From the NCBI GenBank assembly GCA_002368865.1, contig DFDT01000049.1, forward strand, positions 7,089 through 12,700: a DNA stretch of 5,612 bases, read 5' to 3'. The DNA comes from Lachnospiraceae bacterium UBA3821. Lineage in GTDB: Bacteria > Bacillota > Clostridia > Lachnospirales > Lachnospiraceae. Made by a program: the position numbers and the translations under genes. The notes beneath the pieces are model-generated. The model did not search any database and had not been told where the DNA came from. It worked only from the letters and a program-made list of their open reading frames with translations. Shown in pieces: positions 1-3,168 of the stretch; the first letter of the stretch is position 1; every line of letters starts with the position of its first letter.

Positions 1-874
1 CATACGGGCAGGGACTTCCGCCTCTCTGAGTATGTCCGGGCACCGTCACGCGCACTTCTCTGCCGGTCTTTTTCTGAATCTCATCCGCGATCTCATAAGA
101 TACGGACGGGAAAGCGCGGCTCTCCACTTTTTTCTTATAATCCTTCTTGGAAAGCTTCGCATCCTTCTTGGAGATTGCGCCTTCCGCCACCGCGATAATG
201 GTGAACTTACTGCCGCTGGCCACACGCTCATCGATCTTTTCAATCACCTTGTCAATATCATACGGAATCTCAGGGATCAAAATAATGTCGGCTCCGCTGG
301 CCATACCGGCATTCAGCGTCAGCCAGCCAACCTTGTGTCCCATTACCTCCACAATAAACACTCTGTTGTGGGAAGCCGCGGTGGTATGAATACAGTCAAT
401 TGCCTCCGTGGCGATGTTCACGGCACTCTGGAAACCGAAGGTCATGTCCGTACCCCACAGATCATTATCAATGGTCTTAGGAAGGGTCACGATATTTAAG
501 CCCTTCTCACGCAGCAGATTCGCCGTCTTGTGGGTGCCGTTTCCACCCAGAATCACCAGACAGTCCAGTTTCAGTTTATAGTAGTTCTGCATCATGGCAT
601 CCACTTTGTCCAGACCGTTCTCGTCCGGATCCTGTATGGTCTTGAAAGGAGTACGGGAAGTGCCCAGGATCGTGCCACCCTTTGTCAAAATACCGGAGAA
701 GTCCTTCCCCGTCAGTATCTGGAAATCACCGTAGATCAAACCTCTGTAACCGTCCAAAAAGCCGTAAAGCTCTACCTTTTCCTTGCTGTTCAAAAGCGTC
801 TTCGCCACGCCTCTCATCGCTGCATTCAGTGCCTGGCAATCGCCTCCGCTGGTCAACATTCCGATTCTCTTCAT
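1..874 (-). CDS. pfkA: 6-phosphofructokinase, C-terminus cut off by window edge
   Basis: Cytosolic glycolytic enzyme that phosphorylates fructose 6-phosphate to fructose 1,6-bisphosphate. The window shows 291 codons from the ATG at 874-872; by memory of relatives (about 360 residues) roughly 65-70 C-terminal residues lie beyond position 1. The start is fixed by AAGGAGGG at 883-890, 9 nt before the ATG, and by the N-terminus MKRIGMLTSGGDCQALNAAM, where the family's first glycine-rich loop begins. Other landmarks are GGNGT (residues 110-114), PKTIDND (132-138) with the catalytic base Asp136, Arg171 in SHNRV, VMGHKVGW (177-184), AEGA, and PGHTQRGG near the window edge. Relative to E. coli PfkA, Gly104 is kept (Gly113), Asp103 is Asn112, Gly124 is Lys133 and Arg171 is His180. 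Gly at the 104 position favours ATP as donor; Lys at the 124 position also occurs in PPi enzymes and in some ATP enzymes. Family assignment is secure; phosphoryl donor is inferred. Confidence 0.96.
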   Translation of the reverse strand, partial: MKRIGMLTSGGDCQALNAAMRGVAKTLLNSKEKVELYGFLDGYRGLIYGDFQILTGKDFSGILTKGGTILGTSRTPFKTIQDPDENGLDKVDAMMQNYYKLKLDCLVILGGNGTHKTANLLREKGLNIVTLPKTIDNDLWGTDMTFGFQSAVNIATEAIDCIHTTAASHNRVFIVEVMGHKVGWLTLNAGMASGADIILIPEIPYDIDKVIEKIDERVASGSKFTIIAVAEGAISKKDAKLSKKDYKKKVESRAFPSVSYEIADEIQKKTGREVRVTVPGHTQRGGSPCPY

Positions 875-1066
875 AGTACGGTCCCTCCTTATGTGTTTTC
901 ATGTGATTGATGTGTTTGCTGCATTTATGTTTTAATCCCTTATGTCCTCAATGTAAGATGATGCTTCGCCAGTTGAGACTCGAAAAACGCTGCGCGTTTT
1001 CCTCGGCCGCAGGCCAGACTCGAAAAACGCTGCGCGTTTTCCTCGTTGAAATAAAGCTTCGCTTTA
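875..1066 (-). other. Long structured 5' leader of pfkA
   Basis: If transcription starts about 7 nt after the TATAAT at 1073-1078, the pfkA mRNA carries roughly 190 nt before its start codon. The distal part (963-1066) is packed with hairpin-forming repeats, annotated separately. The proximal part (891-960) is A-rich in the mRNA sense and shows no clear fold. The ribosome site AAGGAGGG lies at 883-890. I recognise no known riboswitch. The leader could influence mRNA stability or translation, but the sequence alone does not show this. Confidence 0.45.
976..1045 (-). repeat. Two identical 30-bp direct repeats, each a hairpin
   Basis: Positions 976-1005 and 1016-1045 are identical over 30 bp and are separated by 10 bp, giving a 40-bp period. 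Each copy contains arms AAAACGC and GCGTTTT around a 3-nt loop. In minus-strand RNA (the pfkA sense) the stem extends to 9 pairs, GGAAAACGC with GCGUUUUUC, at 982-1002 and 1022-1042, using one G·U pair; the plus-strand RNA has an A·C mismatch there. The junction between the copies (1005-1015) can itself fold as GGCC-loop-GGCC. The sequence shows exact duplication plus inverted symmetry; the function, and whether this is a dispersed genomic element, cannot be seen here. Confidence 0.85.
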
Positions 1067-1071
1067 TTTCA
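1047..1071 (-). repeat. Perfect 11-bp inverted repeat at the predicted pfkA mRNA 5' end
   Basis: On the minus strand this reads TGAAATAAAGC, loop GAA, GCTTTATTTCA: eleven perfect pairs closed by a C(GAA)G triloop. It starts 2 nt downstream of the TATAAT at 1073-1078, so the expected start site (about 1066) lies inside its first arm. It has no following U-run, so it is not a standard intrinsic terminator. It could be a palindromic protein-binding site or a dispersed small palindrome; symmetry is seen, role is unknown. Confidence 0.75.
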
Positions 1072-1072
1072 C

Positions 1073-1101
1073 ATTATACCTCAAAATGGGGCGTCACACA
1101 A
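1073..1101 (-). promoter_or_regulatory. Predicted sigma-A promoter for pfkA
   Basis: The minus strand has TTGTGT (1096-1101), a 17-nt spacer, and a perfect TATAAT (1073-1078). The -35 matches consensus only in its TTG, but spacing and -10 are ideal. The predicted start is near 1066. This is the nearest good promoter to pfkA. The -35 overlaps the last codons of the possible small ORF at 1081-1188. Confidence 0.6.
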
Positions 1102-1188
1102 CATGGGAAAACAGAAAGAAACTTGAATCATCTGAATTCTCTCTTCTCTGGTCGTATCTTTGATCAGGACGGATTTGATCCCTTCCAT
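1081..1188 (-). CDS. Possible 35-residue small protein or truncated gene remnant
   Basis: From the ATG at 1188-1186 this reads MEGIKSVLIKDTTREERIQM and continues to a TGA at 1081-1083, 35 residues in all. It is preceded by AAAGGGG (1198-1204) 9 nt upstream of the ATG, and a promoter with perfect TATAAT lies just before that, so expression is plausible. An in-frame upstream ATG at 1227 would give 48 residues but sits at the predicted transcript start without a ribosome site. The segment IKDTTREERI is hydrophilic and protein-like, and from memory resembles the N-terminus of small uncharacterised Lachnospiraceae proteins that continue with a Cys-containing segment. Here the sequence after residue 20 becomes hydrophobic and soon stops, so it may be a truncated remnant; I see no continuation in the other frames. 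It could also be a leader peptide of pfkA. Function unknown. Confidence 0.35.
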   Translation of the reverse strand: MEGIKSVLIKDTTREERIQMIQVSFCFPMLCDAPF

Positions 1189-1233
1189 GCACAACATCCC
1201 CTTTCCCATGGTTGGCTTTTCAATCATACTTAT

Positions 1234-1261
1234 ATTATATCAACCGCAGGTTCTTTCGCAA
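1234..1261 (-). promoter_or_regulatory. Predicted sigma-A promoter upstream of the small ORF and pfkA
   Basis: The minus strand carries TTGCGA (1256-1261), a 16-nt spacer and a perfect TATAAT (1234-1239). The expected start is near 1227, about 38 nt before the ATG of the small ORF and about 350 nt before pfkA. It lies just past the terminator that ends the desulfoferrodoxin unit, which supports a new transcription unit starting here. Transcripts from it could continue into pfkA, giving that gene two promoters. Confidence 0.6.
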
Positions 1262-1302
1262 GGCTTTTTAATCCTCTGCCATGTGTGCGAAATCCTTCCA
1301 GT

Positions 1303-1338
1303 TCGAAACAAACGGCCCCGAAAAACTTTCGGAGCCGT
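1303..1338 (-). terminator. Intrinsic terminator after the desulfoferrodoxin gene
   Basis: Minus-strand RNA folds ACGGCUCCGAA (1328-1338) against UUCGGGGCCGU (1312-1322), 11 pairs with one U·G wobble, around a 5-nt loop, followed by UUGUUU (1304-1311 region). It lies 40 nt past the stop codon of the desulfoferrodoxin gene and on the correct strand. The plus-strand version lacks a good T-run, so it acts mainly in the minus direction. Confidence 0.82.
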
Positions 1339-1377
1339 CTTAACTGTTCTCTATTCCATTCGTTATTACATTTTTCG

Positions 1378-1752
1378 TTATGACTTCCAAAGACTGTGCA
1401 GATTACAGTATGCGTATGCCGCCTCCACTTCGTCGCCCTCGCAGATTGCAAAACATGCCTTGGGCTCATCGCCGGGCTTCAGCGCTTTCCTCTGATTTCC
1501 TGCCTTTGTCTTCAAAGCAATCCACTCGATATAGTGTTCGGCCACCATCGGGTGCGCCACAGACCCCACTGTGACAGTGACAAGGTTGTCTTTTACTTCA
1601 ACCACAGGCACATGCTTCTCTACTGCCGCGTCCGTCGTACCGGGCTCAATCTTCTGCATACGCTCGCCGCAACAGATGATGGGCACCCCACAATTTTTAA
1701 CCACCGCAATGATCTGTCCGCAGTGGGCACAACGATAAAACTCAAGCTCCAT
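1378..1752 (-). CDS. dfx: Desulfoferrodoxin (two-iron superoxide reductase)
   Basis: Cytosolic enzyme that reduces superoxide to hydrogen peroxide without releasing oxygen, with electrons usually supplied by rubredoxin; typical of anaerobes. The 124-residue length fits the two-domain class. The N-terminal desulforedoxin domain has all four ligands of the FeS4 centre (Cys8, Cys11, Cys27, Cys28). The catalytic domain has His47, His67, His73, Cys116 and His119 for the square-pyramidal iron site, and the Glu45-Lys46-His47 motif carries the lysine that assists catalysis. No key residue is missing, so it should be active. The start is supported by AGGGG at 1762-1766, 9 nt upstream. It lies 91 bp after the Uma2 gene with no terminator between, so read-through is possible, but a weak promoter of its own is also visible. 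An intrinsic terminator follows. No rubredoxin gene is in view. Confidence 0.96.
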   Translation of the reverse strand: MELEFYRCAHCGQIIAVVKNCGVPIICCGERMQKIEPGTTDAAVEKHVPVVEVKDNLVTVTVGSVAHPMVAEHYIEWIALKTKAGNQRKALKPGDEPKACFAICEGDEVEAAYAYCNLHSLWKS

Positions 1753-1802
1753 ACTCCATTTCCCCTTTCGTATTAATTTGCCTTACCGCCCTTCTCTCTT
1801 AT

Positions 1803-1831
1803 ATTCTACATCAGATTCACTCATATTTCTA
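1803..1831 (-). promoter_or_regulatory. Weak candidate promoter for the desulfoferrodoxin gene
   Basis: The minus strand has TAGAAA (1826-1831), a 17-nt spacer and TAGAAT (1803-1808), 9 of 12 consensus positions. It would start transcription near 1796, about 44 nt before the ATG. The region is AT-rich, so chance matches are likely. I see no convincing PerR-type or Fur-type palindrome next to it. Confidence 0.35.
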
Positions 1832-1843
1832 CATAAAAGAAAA

Positions 1844-2518
1844 TCATCCCTCATACAAAAAACTCACTTCCGCATAAACCTCCACAAAATCCACCTCGCA
1901 TCTGCCGTCCCAGATGCCTACAGGTACTTTATCCGTAAAGATATACTCCTTTGACTCCACAGTCTCCGGTGTGGGACTCTCCTCAAAACGATAGACCTGT
2001 ACCTTTTGGTCTTTCGGGAAAACCAGCCAATACTCCCGCACCCCTGCCTCCATATATTTTTTCTTTTTGAGGTAGACATCCATTTTCCAATTGCCGGGAG
2101 AAACCACTTCCACGATCAAGTCAGGCGCCCCAACCAACCTGTTCAAAGTTATCTTCTTCCTGTCACATACCACAAACACATCCGGGCGAACCACCGTCCT
2201 GTCGTCGCCAAAGAGCTGCACATCCACATCCTGATATGTCTTACATTGACCATGATTTTTCTTGATATAGGAGCTAAATACATCCCTGATTTCTCCCGAA
2301 ATGCCCTGGTGTCCAAAGGACGTGGATGCCATGTCGTAGAACACCCCGTCAATCATCTCCACCCTTGTTCCTTCCGGCAACGCCAGATAGTCCTCCAACG
2401 TCCTGTCTCCAATCCGGTCGAACTGATACGCAAACGCCGGCTCCATCACCATGTTCGGCATTGTTTTATCTTTCGTCTCCAAAATCTTATTCTGATCATA
2501 AACATTGTCTTTTTCCAT
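1844..2518 (-). CDS. Uma2 family (DUF820) PD-(D/E)XK nuclease-like protein
   Basis: A 224-residue protein of the Uma2 family, a restriction-endonuclease-like fold that is widespread but has no settled cellular role. Recognisable family segments are the opening TLEDYLALPEGTRVEMIDG (residues 40-58, with Glu54), the VRPDVFVVCD strand (Asp113), APDLIVEVVSP (131-141, with Glu137) and YMEAGVREYWLVF (155-167). Asp113, Glu137 and Lys145 or a neighbouring lysine are candidates for the metal and catalytic positions. The usual Asp after YWLV is Phe here, a modest departure. The start at 2518 is favoured over Met20 or Met23 by AAAGGAGA (2525-2532), with 7 nt between GGAG and the ATG. The first 30 residues are poorly conserved in character. 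It has its own strong promoter and leader. No partner nuclease, methylase or toxin-antitoxin gene is adjacent, so any DNA-processing role is inferred only from the fold. Confidence 0.9.
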   Translation of the reverse strand: MEKDNVYDQNKILETKDKTMPNMVMEPAFAYQFDRIGDRTLEDYLALPEGTRVEMIDGVFYDMASTSFGHQGISGEIRDVFSSYIKKNHGQCKTYQDVDVQLFGDDRTVVRPDVFVVCDRKKITLNRLVGAPDLIVEVVSPGNWKMDVYLKKKKYMEAGVREYWLVFPKDQKVQVYRFEESPTPETVESKEYIFTDKVPVGIWDGRCEVDFVEVYAEVSFLYEG

Positions 2519-2604
2519 AAAAAATCTCCTTTCTGAATTTGATTACTGCGTTTGAGCACTACACTTTCATCATAGTTTCTGCACAAAAATTTTCCGCATT
2601 GGAA

Positions 2605-2627
2605 TATCGGGCGAGCTGCCCACGATA
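2605..2627 (-). other. Small hairpin in the Uma2 mRNA leader
   Basis: In minus-strand RNA, UAUC and GGGC (with a 2-nt bulge between them) pair with GCCC and GAUA around a 5-nt loop. It lies midway in the predicted leader of about 125 nt, roughly 90 nt before the start codon. Without a U-run it is not a terminator. The structure is modest and could be chance; no riboswitch family is recognised. Confidence 0.3.
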
Positions 2628-2653
2628 AAATATACGCTTATAGAAGTATCTTT

Positions 2654-2682
2654 ATATTATAATGGTAGATGCTAAATGTCAA
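2654..2682 (-). promoter_or_regulatory. Strong predicted sigma-A promoter for the Uma2 gene
   Basis: The minus strand has a perfect TTGACA at 2677-2682. Two overlapping -10 choices follow: TATAAT (2656-2661, perfect, but spacer only 15 nt) and TAATAT (2654-2659, 4 of 6, spacer 17 nt). The expected start is near 2645-2650, giving a leader of about 125 nt. It is placed directly after the Feo operon terminator, which supports an independent unit. Confidence 0.72.
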
Positions 2683-2718
2683 CTGTTTCTTCGGTATAAA
2701 TTTTATTCTTCAAAACAT

Positions 2719-2756
2719 AAAAAAGGGATTGTTCAGAAAATCCCAAACAATCCCTT
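2719..2756 (-). terminator. Intrinsic terminator ending the Feo operon, overlapping the HMA gene
   Basis: Minus-strand RNA pairs AAGGGAUUGUU (2746-2756) perfectly with AACAAUCCCUU (2723-2733), 11 pairs around a 12-nt loop, followed by a run of six U (2719-2724, the first two within the stem). The 5' arm encodes Lys-Gly-Leu and part of Phe near the HMA protein C-terminus, and the TGA stop (2733-2735) lies at the loop edge. The plus strand also has a T-rich tail (2755-2762), so it may work in both directions. Confidence 0.9.
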
Positions 2757-2990
2757 CTTTTTCTCATATTCTGTTGTTTCCGCCGAAAGCACCTGATAGC
2801 CGGTCTCGGCAATGGATTTCTGCAGCCCTGCCGGATCAGGCTTTTCCTCCGTGAGAAACGAGGACTCCCCTTTTGCGTGGGAGGTACTCAGCTTCTTCAC
2901 GGCAGGCAGCGCCTTTCGGATGGCATCGTTGACATGCGCCTCGCACATGCCGCACATCATACCGTCAATCTTTAATATGGTTTTGTACAT
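2733..2990 (-). CDS. Heavy-metal-associated (HMA) domain protein in the Feo operon
   Basis: An 85-residue soluble protein with a ferredoxin-like HMA fold like that of CopZ-type metal carriers. The metal-binding loop is GMMCGMC, with Cys13 and Cys16 as the CxxC pair, followed by the helix EAHVNDAIRKAL. It is slightly longer than a minimal HMA domain (about 65-70 residues) because of a charged C-terminal tail ending KKKGLFGIF. The start is supported by GGGAGGAG (2998-3005), 7 nt before the ATG; this ribosome site is made from the Gly-Gly codons of the overlapping upstream gene, so the two are probably translationally coupled. HMA domains usually carry Cu(I) or other soft metals; the operon position suggests a role tied to iron uptake, but that is inference. 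The gene end is embedded in the operon terminator. Confidence 0.9.
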   Translation of the reverse strand: MYKTILKIDGMMCGMCEAHVNDAIRKALPAVKKLSTSHAKGESSFLTEEKPDPAGLQKSIAETGYQVLSAETTEYEKKKGLFGIF

Positions 2991-3150
2991 GACACGCTCC
3001 TCCCATGGGGCAGCAACCGCAGTTGCCGCCGCATGACGATTTTCCTTTTTGTTTGTCCCGGATCATTCCCCGGATGATCAGCGCCACAAGGAGCACCAGC
3101 ACCAGGCTCACCAGGATTGTTCCCAGATTGGAATACACCCAAGTCAACAT
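2965..3150 (-). CDS. FeoB-associated Cys-rich membrane protein
   Basis: A 61-residue protein with one predicted transmembrane segment (about residues 9-29), then a basic stretch RDKQKGK that should face the cytosol, and a Cys cluster SCGGNCGCCPMGGACH with Cys40, Cys44, Cys46, Cys47 and Cys53. This architecture and its place just after feoB match the FeoB-associated Cys-rich membrane protein family of Firmicutes, thought to take the place of small accessory proteins such as FeoC; its biochemical role is not established. It may bind iron or another metal at the inner mouth of the FeoB channel. It starts 18 bp after the feoB stop codon, with AAGG plus GTGA (around 3158-3164) as ribosome site, and overlaps the HMA gene by 26 bp. 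Confidence 0.92.
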   Translation of the reverse strand: MLTWVYSNLGTILVSLVLVLLVALIIRGMIRDKQKGKSSCGGNCGCCPMGGACHVQNHIKD

Positions 3151-3168
3151 TATTCTATCACCTTGCTT

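Noticed and set aside
32..910. Plus-strand open frames opposite pfkA (155 and 126 codons)
   Set aside because: The minus strand encodes every core PFK motif across this stretch with a good ribosome site, so the plus-strand frames are antisense shadows.
885..920. An 11-codon minus-strand frame (MQQTHQSHENT) whose stop overlaps the pfkA ribosome site
   Set aside because: Its own ribosome site is weak and badly spaced; such short frames are expected by chance. It remains a conceivable coupling peptide but without support.
976..1045. Possible minimal CRISPR array
   Set aside because: Two repeats with a 10-bp spacer are far too short and few; spacers of CRISPR arrays are about as long as the repeats, and no cas gene is present.
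1047..1071. Palindrome read as an intrinsic terminator
   Set aside because: It has a good stem but no U-run after it on either strand, and it lies immediately downstream of a promoter.
875..1300. Riboswitch, T-box or tRNA-like element upstream of pfkA
   Set aside because: I looked for known conserved cores (T-box sequence, SAM, glycine, cyclic-di-GMP, tRNA arms) and saw none; a covariance-model search such as Rfam would be decisive.
1230..1469. Minus-strand 79-codon frame overlapping the end of the desulfoferrodoxin gene
   Set aside because: It is out of frame with a secure gene, spans that gene's terminator, and has no ribosome site or known motif.
907..1495. Plus-strand frames of 158 and 111 codons across the intergenic region
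   Set aside because: They run through the direct repeats, the palindrome and the terminator, then into the antisense of the desulfoferrodoxin gene; no ribosome site or recognisable protein character.
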